Shown piece after piece: positions 1-13,515 of a DNA stretch of 64,000 nucleotides. The stretch's first letter is position 1. Each line of letters begins with the position of its first letter. The notes beneath the pieces are model-generated. The model worked only from the letters and a program-made list of their open reading frames with translations. It was not told where the DNA came from and ran no database searches. This DNA comes from Clusia tigrina (lineage: Eukaryota; Arthropoda; Insecta; Diptera; Clusiidae): assembly GCA_920105625.2 (NCBI GenBank), contig CAKKTE020000347.1, forward strand, positions 949,198-1,013,197, in the 5' to 3' direction. A program made the translations under genes and the position numbers.

Positions 1-474
1 CTATCAAAGTTTGCAACATATGTACAAATGCTTGTAACTTTTTACTGGAGCGTCATAAAACCTTGAAATTTTGTAACAATAAAGACCTCGAGCCTCTTGT
101 CAATTTAAGCTGTCGCTCAAAGCTATGCTACCCTTGGGTCCCAAATCAAGCAATTATAAAACTTCAAATGGTCCTAACTTCTATACGGTACGTCCTAAAT
201 CTATCAAAGTTTGCAACATAAAAATGCTTGTAACTTTTTACTGGAGCGTCATAAAACCTTGAAATTTTGTAACAATAAAGACCTCGAGCCTCTTGTCAAT
301 GTAACCTATCGCTCAAAGCTATGCTACCCTTGAGTCCCAATTCGAACAATGATAAAACTTCAAATGGCCCTAACTTCTATATGGTACGTCCTACACCTAT
401 CAAAGTTTGCAACATACAAATGCTTGTAACTTTTTACTCGAGCGTCATAAAACCTTGAAATTTTGTAACAATAA
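1..474 (+). repeat. Left edge: partial satellite segment, recombinant order
   Basis: The first monomer (1-200) carries a 4-bp insertion (tgta at 21-24) and reads identical to the monomer at 789-988. The next monomers do not continue as they do after 989. Instead 201-592 resembles about 35,919-36,300: caacataaaaatgc, then taacctatcgc, then cccaattcgaac, followed by a cttctc-type monomer. The edge therefore joins two segments that lie far apart elsewhere in the array. Confidence 0.8.
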
Positions 475-3400
475 AGTACTCGAGCCTCTTCTCAATTTAA
501 GCTATCGCTCAAAGCTATGCTACCCTTGAGTCCCAAATCAAACACTGATAAAACTTCAAATGGCCGTAACTTCTATACGGTACGTCCTACACCTATCAAA
601 GTTTGCAACATACAAATGCTTGTAACTTTTTACTCGAGCGTCATAAAACCTTGAAATTTTGTAACAATAAAGTATTCGAGCCTCTTGTCAATTTAAGCTA
701 TCGCACAAAGCTATGCTACCCTTGAGTCCCAAATTAAACACTGATAAAATTTCGAATGGCCCTAACTTCTGTACGGTACGTCCTACACCTATCAAAGTTT
801 GCAACATATGTACAAATGCTTGTAACTTTTTACTGGAGCGTCATAAAACCTTGAAATTTTGTAACAATAAAGACCTCGAGCCTCTTGTCAATTTAAGCTG
901 TCGCTCAAAGCTATGCTACCCTTGGGTCCCAAATCAAGCAATTATAAAACTTCAAATGGTCCTAACTTCTATACGGTACGTCCTAAATCTATCAAAGTTT
1001 GCAACATACAAATGCTTGTAACTTTTTATTGGAGCATCATAAAACCTTGAAATTTTGTAACAATAAAGTACTCGAGCCTCTTGCCAATTTAAGCTATCGC
1101 TCAAAGCTATGCTACCCTTGAGTCCCAAATCAAACACTGATAAAACTTTAAATAGCCCTAACTTCTATACGGTACGTTCTACACCTGTCAAAGTATGTAA
1201 CATACAAATGCTTGTAACTTTTTACTGGAGCGTCATAAAACCTTGAACTTTTGTAACAATAAAGTACTCGAGCCTCTTGTCAATTTAAGCTATCGCTCAA
1301 AGCTATGCTAACCTTGAGTCCCAAATCAAACACTTATAAAACTTCAAATGGCCCTAACTTTTATACGGTACGTCCTACACCTATCAAAGTTGGCAACATA
1401 CAAATGCTTGTAACTTTTTACTGGAGCGTCATAAAACCTTGAAATTTTGTAACAATAAATTACTCCAGCCTCTTGTCAATTTAAGCTATCGCTCAAAGCT
1501 ATGCTACCCTTGAGTCCCAAATCAAACACTGATAAAATTTCAAATGGCCCTAACTTCTATACGGTACGTCCTACAGCTATCAAAGTTTGCAACATACAAA
1601 TGCTTGTAACTTTTTACTGGAGCGTTATAAAACCTTGAAATTTTGTAACAATAAAGACCTCGAGCCTCTTGTCAATTTAACCTATCGCTCAAACCTATGC
1701 TATCCTTGAGTCCCAAATCGAACAATGATAAAACTTCAAATTGCCCTAACTTCTATACGGTACGTCCTACACCTATCAAAGTTTGCAGCATACAAATGCT
1801 CGTAACTTTTTACTGGAGCGTCATAAAACCTTGAAATTTTGTAACAATAAAGTACTCGAGCCTCTTCTCAATTTAAGCTATCGCTCAAAGCTATGCTACC
1901 CTTGAGTCCCAAATCAAACACGGATAAAACTTCAAATGGCCGTAACTTCTATACGGTACGTCCTACACCTATCAAAGTTTGCAACATACAAATGCTTGTA
2001 ACTTTTTACTGGAGCGTCATAAAACCTTGAAATTTTGTAACAATAAAGACCTCGAGCCTCTTGTCAATTTAAGCTGTCGCTCAAAGCTATGCTACCCTTG
2101 GGTCCCAAATCAAGCAATTATAAAACTTCAAATGGCCCTAACTTCTATACGGTACGTCCTAAACCTATCAAAGTTTGCAACATACAAATGCTTGTAACTT
2201 TTTACTGGAGCGTAATAAAACCTTGTAATTTTCTAACAATAAAGTACTCGAGCCTCTTCTCAATTTAAGCTATCGCTCAAAGCTATGCTACCCTTGAGTC
2301 CCAAATCAAACACTGATAAAACTTCAAATGGCCGTAACTTCTATACGGTACGTCCTACACCTATCAAAGTTGGCAACATACAAATACTTGATACTTTTTA
2401 CTGCAGCGTCATAAAACCTTGAAATTTTGTAACAATAAAGACCTCGAGCCTCTTGTCAATTAAGCTGTCGCTCAAAGCTATGCTACCCTTGGGTCCCAAA
2501 TCAAACAATGATAAAACTTCAAATGGCCCTAACTTCTGTACGGTACGTCCTATACCTATCAAAGTTTGCAACATACAAATGCTTGTAACTTTTTACTGGA
2601 GCGTCATAAAAAATTGAAATTTTGTAACAATAAAGACCTCGAGCCTCTTGTCAATTTAAGCTGTCGCTCAAAGCTATGCTACCCTTGGGTCCCAAATCAA
2701 GCAATTATAAAACTTCAAATGGCCCTAACTTCTATACGGTACGTCCTAAACCTGTCAAAGTTTGCTACATACAAATGCTTGTAACTTTTTATTGGAGCGT
2801 CATAAAACCTTGAAATTTTGTAACAATAAAGTACTCGAGCCTCTTGCCAATTTAAGCTATCGCTCAAAGCTATGCTACCCTTGAGTCCCAAATCAAACAC
2901 TGATAAAACTTCAAATAGCCCTAACTTATATACGGTACGTTCTATACCTGTCAAAGTATGTAACATACAAATGCTTGTAACTTTTTACTGGAGCGTCATA
3001 AAACCTTGAAATTTTGTAACAATAAAGTACTCGAGCCTCTTGTCAATTTAAGCTCTCGCTCAAAGCTATGCTAACCTTGAGTCCCAAATCAAACACTTAT
3101 AAAACTTCAAATGGCCCTAACTTCTATACGGTACGTCCTACACCTATCAAAGTTGGCAACATACAAATGCTTGTAACTTTTTACTGGAGCGTCATAAAAA
3201 CTTGAAATTTTGTAACAATAAAGTACTCGAGCCTCTTGTCAATTTAAGCTATCGCTCAAAGCTATGCTACCCTTGAGTCCCAAATCAAACACTGATAAAA
3301 TTTCAAATGGCCCTAACTTCTATACGGTATGTCCTACACCTATCAAAGTTTGCAACATACAAATGCTTGTAACTTTTTACTGGAGCGTCATAAAACCTTG

Positions 3401-4397
3401 AAATTTTGTAACAATAAAGACCTCGAGCCTCTTGTCAATTTAAGCTGTCGCTCAAAGCTATGCTACCCTTGAGTCCCAAATCGAACAATGATAAAACTTC
3501 AAATTGCCCTAACTTCTATACGGTACGTCCTACACCTATCAAAGTTTGCAGCATACAAATGCTCGTAACTTTTTACTGGAGCGTCATAAAACCTTGAAAT
3601 TTTCTAACAATAAAGTACTCGAGCCTCTTCTCAATTTAAGCTATCGCTCAACGCTATGCTACCCTTGAGTCCCAAATCAAACACTGATAAAACTTCAAAT
3701 GGCCGTAACTCCTATACGGTACGTCCTACACCTATCAAAGTTTGCAACATACAAATGCTTGTAACTTTTTACTCGAGCGTCATAAAACCTTGAAATTTTG
3801 TAACAATATAGTATTCGAGCCTCTTGTCAATTTAAGCTATCGCACAAAGCTATGCTACCCTTGAGTCCCAAATTAAACACTGATAAAATTTCAAATGGCC
3901 CTAACTTCGGTACGGTACGTCCTACACCTATCAAAGTTTGCAACATTCAAATGCTTGTAACTTTTTACTGGAGCGTCATAAAACCTTGAAATTTTGTAAC
4001 AATAAAGTACTCGAGCCTCTTCTCAATTTAAGCTATCGCTCAAAGCTATGCTACCCTTGAGTCCCAAATCAAACACTGATAAAATTTCAAATGGCCCTAA
4101 CTTCTATACGGTACGTCCTACAGCTATCAAAGTTTGCAACATACAAATGCTTCTAACTTTTTACTGGAGCGTTATAAATCCTTGAAATTTTGTAACAATA
4201 AAGACCTCGAGCCTCTTGTCAATTTAACCTATCGCTCAAAGCTATGCTATCCTTGAGTCCCAAATCGAACAATGATAAAACTTCAAATTGCCCTAACTTC
4301 TATACGGTACGTCCTACACCTATCAAAGTTTGCAGCATACAAATGCTCGTAACTTTTTACTGGAGCGTCATAAAACCTTGAAATTTTTTAACAATAA
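475..4397 (+). repeat. 20-monomer higher-order repeat, copy 1 (3,923 bp)
   Basis: This block repeats immediately as 4398-8320 at a constant offset of 3,923 bp. The length equals 20 x 196 plus a 4-bp insertion (tgta at 809-812) minus a 1-bp deletion (gtcaattaagctg near 2,460), and both indels recur in the second copy. By eye I noted about nine substitutions and no indel between the copies, so identity is above 99.5%. The order of subtypes includes catatgtac, tattggagcg, cctgtcaaagtatg, ggcaacata, gcagcata/ctcgtaac, ctgcagcg and aaaaaattg monomers. The unit start is arbitrary because the array is cyclic. Confidence 0.93.
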
Positions 4398-7300
4398 AGT
4401 ACTCGAGCCTCTTCTCAATTTAAGCTATCGCTCAAAGCTATGCTACCCTTGAGTCCCAAATCAAACACTGATAAAACTTCAAATGGCCGTAACTTCTATA
4501 CGGTACGTCCTACACCTATCAAAGTTTGCAACATACAAATGCTTGTAACTTTTTACTCGAGCGTCATAAAACCTTGAAATTTTGTAACAATATAGTATTC
4601 GAGCCTCTTGTCAATTTAAGCTATCGCACAAAGCTATGCTACCCTTGCGTCCCAAATTAAACACTGATAAAATTTCGAATGGCCCTAACTTCTGTACGGT
4701 ACGTCCTACACCTATCAAAGTTTGCAACATATGTACAAATGCTTGTAACTTTTTACTGGAGCGTCATAAAACCTTGAAATTTTGTAACAATAAAGACCTC
4801 GAGCCTCTTGTCAATTTAAGCTATCGCTCAAAGCTATGCTACCCTTGGGTCCCAAATCAAGCAATTATAAAACTTCAAATGGTCCTAACTTCTATACGGT
4901 ACGTCCTAAATCTATCAAAGTTTGCAACATACAAATGCTTGTAACTTTTTATTGGAGCGTCATAAAACCTTGAAATTTTGTAACAATAAAGTACTCGAGC
5001 CTCTTGCCAATTTAAGCTATCGCTCAAAGCTATGCTACCCTTGAGTCCCAAATCAAACACTGATAAAACTTTAAATAGCCCTAACTTCTATACGGTACGT
5101 TCTACACCTGTCAAAGTATGTAACATACAAATGCTTGTAACTTTTTACTGGAGCGTCATAAAACCTTGAACTTTAGTAACAATAAAGTACTCGAGCCTCT
5201 TGTCAATTTAAGCTATCGCTCAAAGCTATGCTAACCTTGAGTCCCAAATCAAACACTTATAAAACTTCAAATGGCCCTAACTTTTATACGGTACGTCCTA
5301 CACCTATCAAAGTTGGCAACATACAAATGCTTGTAACTTTTTACTGGAGCGTCATAAAACCTTGAAATTTTGTAACAATAAATTACTCCAGCCTCTTGTC
5401 AATTTAAGCTATCGCTCAAAGCTATGCTACCCTTGAGTCCCAAATCAAACACTGATAAAATTTCAAATGGCCCTAACTTCTATACGGTACGTCCTACAGC
5501 TATCAAAGTTTGCAACATACAAATGCTTGTAACTTTTTACTGGAGCGTTATAAAACCTTGAAATTTTGTAACAATAAAGACCTCGAGCCTCTTGTCAATT
5601 TAACCTATCGCTCAAACCTATGCTATCCTTGAGTCCCAAATCGAACAATGATAAAACTTCAAATTGCCCTAACTTCTATACGGTACGTCCTACACCTATC
5701 AAAGTTTGCAGCATACAAATGCTCGTAACTTTTTACTGGAGCGTCATAAAACCTTGAAATTTTGTAACAATAAAGTACTCGAGCCTCTTCTCAATTTAAG
5801 CTATCGCTCAAAGCTATGCTACCCTTGAGTCCCAAATCAAACACTGATAAAACTTCAAATGGCCGTAACTTCTATACGGTACGTCCTACACCTATCAAAG
5901 TTTGCAACATACAAATGCTTGTAACTTTTTACTGGAGCGTCATAAAACCTTGAAATTTTGTAACAATAAAGACCTCGAGCCTCTTGTCAATTTAAGCTGT
6001 CGCTCAAAGCTATGCTACCCTTGGGTCCCAAATCAAGCAATTATAAAACTTCAAATGGCCCTAACTTCTATACGGTACGTCCTAAACCTATCAAAGTTTG
6101 CAACATACAAATGCTTGTAACTTTTTACTGGAGCGTAATAAAACCTTGTAATTTTCTAACAATAAAGTACTCGAGCCTCTTCTCAATTTAAGCTATCGCT
6201 CAAAGCTATGCTACCCTTGAGTCCCAAATCAAACACTGATAAAACTTCAAATGGCCGTAACTTCTATACGGTACGTCCTACACCTATCAAAGTTGGCAAC
6301 ATACAAATACTTGTTACTTTTTACTGCAGCGTCATAAAACCTTGAAATTTTGTAACAATAAAGACCTCGAGCCTCTTGTCAATTAAGCTGTCGCTCAAAG
6401 CTATGCTACCCTTGGGTCCCAAATCAAACAATGATAAAACTTCAAATGGCCCTAACTTCTGTACGGTACGTCCTATACCTATCAAAGTTTGCAACATACA
6501 AATGCTTGTAACTTTTTACTGGAGCGTCATAAAAAATTGAAATTTTGTAACAATAAAGACCTCGAGCCTCTTGTCAATTTAAGCTGTCGCTCAAAGCTAT
6601 GCTACCCTTGGGTCCCAAATCAAGCAATTATAAAACTTCAAATGGCCCTAACTTCTATACGGTACGTCCTAAACCTGTCAAAGTTTGCTACATACAAATG
6701 CTTGTAACTTTTTATTGGAGCGTCATAAAACCTTGAAATTTTGTAACAATAAAGTACTCGAGCCTCTTGCCAATTTAAGCTATCGCTCAAAGCTATGCTA
6801 CCCTTGAGTCCCAAATCAAACACTGATAAAACTTCAAATAGCCCTAACTTCTATACGGTACGTTCTATACCTGTCAAAGTATGTAACATACAAATGCTTG
6901 TAACTTTTTACTGGAGCGTCATAAAACCTTGAAATTTTGTAACAATAAAGTACTCGAGCCTCTTGTCAATTTAAGCTCTCGCTCAAAGCTATGCTAACCT
7001 TGAGTCCCAAATCAAACACTTATAAAACTTCAAATGGCCCTAACTTCTATACGGTACGTCCTACACCTATCAAAGTTGGCAACATACAAATGCTTGTAAC
7101 TTTTTACTGGAGCGTCATAAAAACTTGAAATTTTGTAACAATAAAGTACTCGAGCCTCTTGTCAATTTAAGCTATCGCTCAAAGCTATGCTACCCTTGAG
7201 TCCCAAATCAAACACTGATAAAATTTCAAATGGCCCTAACTTCTATACGGTATGTCCTACACCTATCAAAGTTTGCAACATACAAATGCTTGTAACTTTT

Positions 7301-8320
7301 TACTGGAGCGTCATAAAACCTTGAAATTTTGTAACAATAAAGACCTCGAGCCTCTTGTCAATTTAAGCTGTCGCTCAAAGCTATGCTACCCTTGAGTCCC
7401 AAATCGAACAATGATAAAACTTCAAATTGCCCTAACTTCTATACGGTACGTCCTACACCTATCAAAGTTTGCAGCATACAAATGCTCGTAACTTTTTAAT
7501 GGAGCGTCATAAAACCTTGAAATTTTCTAACAATAAAGTACTCGAGCCTCTTCTCAATTTAAGCTATCGCTCAACGCTATGCTACCCTTGAGTCCCAAAT
7601 CAAACACTGATAAAACTTCAAATGGCCGTAACTTCTATACGGTACGTCCTACACCTATCAAAGTTTGCAACATACAAATGCTTGTAACTTTTTACTCGAG
7701 CGTCATAAAACCTTGAAATTTTGTAACAATATAGTATTCGAGCCTCTTGTCAATTTAAGCTATCGCACAAAGCTATGCTACCCTTGAGTCCCAAATTAAA
7801 CACTGATAAAATTTCAAATGGCCCTAACTTCGGTACGGTACGTCCTACACCTATCAAAGTTTGCAACATTCAAATGCTTGTAACTTTTTACTGGAGCGTC
7901 ATAAAACCTTGAAATTTTGTAACAATAAAGTACTCGAGCCTCTTCTCAATTTAAGCTATCGCTCAAAGCTATGCTACCCTTGAGTCCCAAATCAAACACT
8001 GATAAAATTTCAAATGGCCCTAACTTCTATACGGTACGTCCTACAGCTATCAAAGTTTGCAACATACAAATGCTTCTAACTTTTTACTGGAGCGTTATAA
8101 ATCCTTGAAATTTTGTAACAATAAAGACCTCGAGCCTCTTGTCAATTTAACCTATCGCTCAAAGCTATGCTATCCTTGAGTCCCAAATCGAACAATGATA
8201 AAACTTCAAATTGCCCTAACTTCTATACGGTACGTCCTACACCTATCAAAGTTTGCAGCATACAAATGCTCGTAACTTTTTACTGGAGCGTCATAAAACC
8301 TTGAAATTTTTTAACAATAA
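4398..8320 (+). repeat. 20-monomer higher-order repeat, copy 2 (3,923 bp)
   Basis: This is the second tandem copy of the 475-4397 unit. It has the tgta insertion at 4732-4735 and the 1-bp deletion near 6,383. Differences from copy 1 include tatagtattcg for aaagtattcg near 4,590, gcgtccc for gagtccc near 4,647, and tttaatgg for tttactgg near 7,497. The unit does not continue as a third full copy. Just past 8,320 the next monomers (gagaccc with cggataaaac, then a gacctcc monomer) match another phase of the unit, near 1,860-2,160, and so mark a recombination junction. Confidence 0.93.
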
Positions 8321-11300
8321 AGTACTCGAGCCTCTTCTCAATTTAAGCTATCGCTCAAAGCTATGCTACCCTTGAGACCCAAATCAAACACGGATAAAAC
8401 TTCAAATGGCCGTAACTTCTATACGGTACGTCCTACACCTATCAAAGTTTGCAACATACAAATGCTTGTAACTTTTTACTGGAGCGTCATAAAACCTTGA
8501 AATTTTGTAACAATAAAGACCTCCAGCCTCTTGTCAATTTAAGCTGTCGCTCAAAGCTATGCTACCCTTGAGTCCCAAATCACGCAATTATAAAACTTCA
8601 AATGGCCCTATACGGTACGTCCTAAACCTATCAAAGTTTGCAACATACAAATGCTTGTAACTTTTTACTGGAGCGTAATAAAACCTTGTAATTTTCTAAC
8701 AATAAAGTACTCGAGCCTCTTCTCAATTTAAGCTATCGCTCAAAGCTATGCTACCCTTGAGTCCCAAATCAAACACTGATAAAACTTCAAATGGCCGTAA
8801 CTTCTATACGGTACGTCCTACACCTATCAAAGTTGGCAACATACAAATGCTTGTTACTTTTTACTGCAGCGTCATAAAACCTTGAAATTTTGTAACAATA
8901 AAGACCTCGAGCCTCTTGTCAATTAAGCTGTCGCTCAAAGCTATGCTACCCTTGGGTCCCAAATCAAACAATGATAAAACTTCAAATGGCCCTAGCTTCT
9001 ATACGGTACGTCCTACACCTATCAAAGTTTGCAACATACAAATGCTTGTAACTTTTTACTCGAGCGTCATAAAACCTTGAAATTTTTTAACAATATAGTA
9101 TTCGAGCCTCTTGTAAATTTAAGCTATCGCACATAGCTATGCTACCCTTGAGTCCCAAATCAAACACTGCTAAAATTTCAAATGGCCCTAACTTCTATAC
9201 GGTACCTCCTACTCCTATCAAAGTTTGCAACATACAAATGCTAGTAACTTTTTACTGGAGCGTCATAAAATCTTGAAATTTTGTAACAATAAAGACCTCG
9301 AGCCTCTTGTCAATTAAGCTGTCGCTCAAAGCTATGCTACCCTTGGGTCCCAAATCAAACAATGATAAAACTTCAAATGGCCCTAGCTTCTATACGGTAC
9401 GTCCTACACCTATCAAAGTTTGCAACATACAAATGCTTGTAACTTTTTACTCGAGCGTCATAAAACCTTGAAATTTTTTAACAATATAGTATTCGAGCCT
9501 CTTGTCAATTTAAGCTATCGCACAAAGCTATGCTACCCTTGAGTCCCAAATCAAACACTGCTAAAATTTCAAATGGCCCTAACTTCTATACGGTACGTCC
9601 TACACCTATCAAAGTTTGCAACATACAAATGCTTGTAACTTTTTACTGGAGCGTCATAAAACCTTGAAATTTTGTAACAATAAAGACCTCGAGCCTCTTG
9701 TCAATTTAAGCTGTCGCTCAAAGCTATGCTACCTTTGAGTCCCAAATCGAACAATGATAAAACTTCAAATTGCCCTAACTTCTATACGGTACGTCCTACA
9801 CCTATCAAAGTTTGCAGCATACAAATGCTCGTAACTTTTTACTGGAGCGTCATAAAACCTTGAAATTTTCTAACAATAAAGTATTCGAGCCTCTTCTCAA
9901 TTTAAGCTATCGCTCAAAGCTATGCTACCCTTGAGTCCCAAATCAAACACTGATAAAACTTCAAATGGCCGTAACTTCTATACGGTACGTCCTACACCTA
10001 TCAAAGTTTGCAACATACAAATGCTTGTAACTTTTTACTCGAGCGTCATAAAAGCTTGAAATTTTGTAACAATATAGTATTCGAGCCTCTTGTCAATTTA
10101 AGCTATCGCACAAAGCTATGCTACCCTTGAGTCCCAAATTAAACACTGATAAAATTTCAAATGGCCCTAACTTCGGTACGGTACGTCCTACACCTATCAA
10201 AGTTTGCAACATACAAATGCTTGTAACTTTTTACTGGAGCGTCATAAAACCTTGAAATTTTGTAACAACAAAGTACTCGAGCCTCTTCTCAATTTAAGCT
10301 ATCGCTCAAAGCTATGCTACCCTTGAGTCCCAAATCAAACACTGATAAAATTTCAAATGGCCCTAACTTCTATACGGTACGTCCTACAGCTATCAAAGTT
10401 TGCAACATACAAATGCTTGTAACTTTTTACTGGAGCGTTATAAATCCTTGAAATTTTGTAACAATAAAGACCTCGAGCCTCTTGTCAATTTAACCTATCG
10501 CTCAAAGCTATGCTACCCTTGAGTCCCAAATCAAACACGGATAAAACTTCAAATGGCCGTAACTTCTATACGGTACGTCCTACACCTATCAAAGTTTGCA
10601 ACATACAAATGCTTGTAACTTTTTACTGGAGCGTCATAAAACCTTGAAATTTTGTAACAATAAAGACCTCGAGCCTCTTGTCAATTTAAGCTGTCGCTCA
10701 AAGCTATGCTACCCTTGGGTCCCAAATCAAGCAATTATAAAACTTCAAATGGCCCTAACTTCTATACGGTACGTCCTAAACCTATCAAAGTTTGCAACAT
10801 ACAAATGCTTGTAACTTTTTACTGGAGCGTAATAAAACCTTGTAATTTTCTAACAATAAAGTACTCGAGCCTCTTCTCAATTTAAGCTATCGCTCAAAGC
10901 TATGCTACCCTTGAGTCCCAAATCAAACACTGATAAAACTTCAAATGGCCGTAACTTCTATACGGTACGTCCTACACCTATCAAAGTTGGCAACATACAA
11001 ATACTTGTTACTTTTTACTGCAGCGTCATAAAACCTTGAAATTTTGTAACAATAAAGACCTCGAGCCTCTTGTCAATTAAGCTGTCGCTCAAAGCTATGC
11101 TACCCTTGGGTCCCAAATCAAACAATGATAAAACTTCAAATGGCCCTAACTTCTGTACGGTACGTCCTACACCTATCAAAGTTTGCAACATACAAATGCT
11201 TGTAACTTTTTACTGGAGCGTCATAAAAAATTGAAATTTTGTAACAATAAAGACCTCGAGCCTCTTGTCAATTTAAGCTGTCGCTCAAAGCTATGCTACC

Positions 11301-13515
11301 CTTGGGTCCCAAATCAAGCAATTATAAAACTTCAAATGGCCCTAACTTCTATACGGTACGTCCTAAACCTGTCAAAGTTTGCTACATACAAATGCTTGTA
11401 ACTTTTTATTGGAGCGTCATAAAACCTTGAAATTTTGTAACAATAAAGTACTCGAGCCTCTTGCCAATTTAAGCTATCGCTCAAAGCTATGCTACCCTTG
11501 AGTCCCAAATCAAACACTGATAAATCTTCAAATAGCCCTAACTTATATACGGTACGTTCTATACCTGTCAAAGTATGTAACATACAAATGCTTGTAACTT
11601 TTTACTGGAGCGTCATAAAACCTTGAAATTTTGTAACAATACAGTACTCGAGCCTCTTGTCAATTTAAGCTCTCGCTCAAAGCTATGCTAACCTTGAGTC
11701 CCAAATCAAACACTTATAAAACTTCAAATGGCCCTAACTTCTATACGGTACGTCCTACACCTATCAAAGTTGGCAACATACAAATGCTTGTAACTTTTTA
11801 CTGGAGCGTCATAAAAACTTGAAATTTTGTAACAATAAAGCACTCGAGCCTCTTGTCAATTTAAGCTATCGCTCAAAGCTATGCTACCCTTGAGTCCCAA
11901 ATCAAACACTGATAAAATTTCAAATGGCCCTAACTTCTATACGGTATGTCCTACACCTATCAAAGTTTGCAACATACAAATGCTTGTAACTTTTTACTGG
12001 AGCGTCATAAAACCTTGAAATTTTGTAACAATAAAGACCTCGAGCCTCTTGTCAATTTAAGCTGTCGCTCAAAGCTATGCTACCCTTGAGTCCCAAATCG
12101 AACAATGATAAAACTTCAAATTGCCCTAACTTCTATACGGTACGTCCTACACCTATCAAAGTTTGCAGCATACAAATGCTCGTAACTTTTTACTGGAGCG
12201 TCATAAAACCTTGAAATTTTGTAACAATAAAGTACTCGAGCCTCTTCTCAATTTAAGCTATCGCTCAAAGCTATGCTACCCTTGAGACCCAAATCAAACA
12301 CGGATAAAACTTCAAATGGCCGTAACTTCTATACGGTACGTCCTACACCTATCAAAGTTTGCAACATACAAATGCTTGTAACTTTTTACTGGAGCGTCAT
12401 AAAACCTTGAAATTTTGTAACAATAAAGACCTCGAGCCTCTTGTCAATTTAAGCTGTCGCTCAAAGCTATGCTACCCTTGGGTCCCAAATCAAGCAATTA
12501 TAAAACTTCAAATGGCCCTATACGGTACGTCCTAAACCTATCAAAGTTTGCAACATACAAATGCTTGTAACTTTTTACTGGAGCGTAATAAAACCTTGTA
12601 ATTTTCTAACAATAAAGTACTCGAGCCTCTTCTCAATTTAAGCTATCGCTCAAAGCTATGCTACCCTTGAGTCCCAAATCAAACACTGATAAAACTTCAA
12701 ATGGCCGTAACTTCTATACGGTACGTCCTACACCTATCAAAGTTGGCAACATACAAATGCTTGTTACTTTTTACTGCAGCGTCATAAAACCTTGAAATTT
12801 TGTAACAATAAAGACCTCGAGCCTCTTGTCAATTAAGCTGTCGCTCAAAGCTATGCTACCCTTGGGTCCCAAATCAAACAATGATAAAACTTCAAATGGC
12901 CCTAGCTTCTATACGGTACGTCCTACACCTATCAAAGTTTGCAACATACAAATGCTTGTAACTTTTTACTCGAGCGTCATAAAACCTTGAAATTTTTTAA
13001 CAATATAGTATTCGAGCCTCTTGTCAATTTAAGCTATCGCACAAAGCTATGCTACCCTTGAGTCCCAAATCAAACACTGCTAAAATTTCAAATGGCCCTA
13101 ACTTCTATACGGTACGTCCTACACCTATCAAAGTTTGCAACATACAAATGCTAGTAACTTTTTACTGGAGCGTCATAAAATCTTGAAATTTTGTAACAAT
13201 AAAGACCTCGAGCCTCTTGTCAATTAAGCTGTCGCTCAAAGCTATGCTACCCTTGGGTCCCAAATCAAACAATGATAAAACTTCAAATGGCCCTAGCTTC
13301 TATACGGTACGTCCTACACCTATCAAAGTTTGCAACATACAAATGCTTGTAACTTTTTACTCGAGCGTCATAAAACCTTGAAATTTTTTAACAATATAGT
13401 ATTCGAGCCTCTTGTCAATTTAAGCTATCGCACAAAGCTATGCTACCCTTGAGTCCCAAATCAAACACTGCTAAAATTTCAAATGGCCCTAACTTCTATA
13501 CGGTACGTCCTACAC
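8321..13515 (+). repeat. Mosaic of pieces of the 20-monomer unit
   Basis: Three shared stretches can be followed. About 8,200-9,600 matches about 12,110-13,510 at offset 3,910 (20 monomers minus a 7-bp deletion and three 1-bp deletions). About 9,606-10,480 matches 7,263-8,137 at offset 2,343. About 10,596-12,180 matches 5,902-7,486 at offset 4,694. Junctions fall near 9,600, 10,500 and 12,180-12,230. The segment is therefore assembled from the same subtypes as the unit to its left, reordered by exchanges of whole monomers. No gene or other element lies in it. Confidence 0.85.
8585..8640 (+). repeat. 7-bp deletion subtype (one of seven copies)
   Basis: Where most monomers read ggccctaacttctatacgg, this one reads ggccctatacgg. 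The lost 7 bp lie between two cta triplets, as expected for slippage. The same deletion, always in the caagcaattataaaac subtype or a close variant, occurs near 12,520, 15,060, 18,380, 20,722, 26,570 and 28,690. The undeleted parent subtype is at about 2,134, 6,057 and 10,757. Confidence 0.88.

Noticed and set aside
713..1021. 102-codon open frames at 713 and 4,636
   Set aside because: They are longer only because the 4-bp tgta insertion changes the frame within the monomer. The two frames are duplicate copies in the 3,923-bp unit.
1600..1640. TATA-box promoters at gcgttataaaacc and similar sites
   Set aside because: The motif is created by single-base subtype changes in AT-rich repeats and no gene follows it; kept only as a low-interest transcription idea.
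2090..2115. A tRNA-like B box in gggtcccaaatc, which would suggest a SINE origin
   Set aside because: Only about 7 of 11 positions fit the B-box consensus, and no A box lies at the proper distance upstream.
1979..2197. A recurrent 72-codon + strand open frame beginning MQHTNACNF, seen in dozens of monomers
   Set aside because: It is just over one monomer long, starts at a TTG, recurs wherever the caagcaattata or similar subtype follows another monomer, and ends when the 196-bp period shifts the frame. No ribosome-binding or splice context and no recognisable domain.
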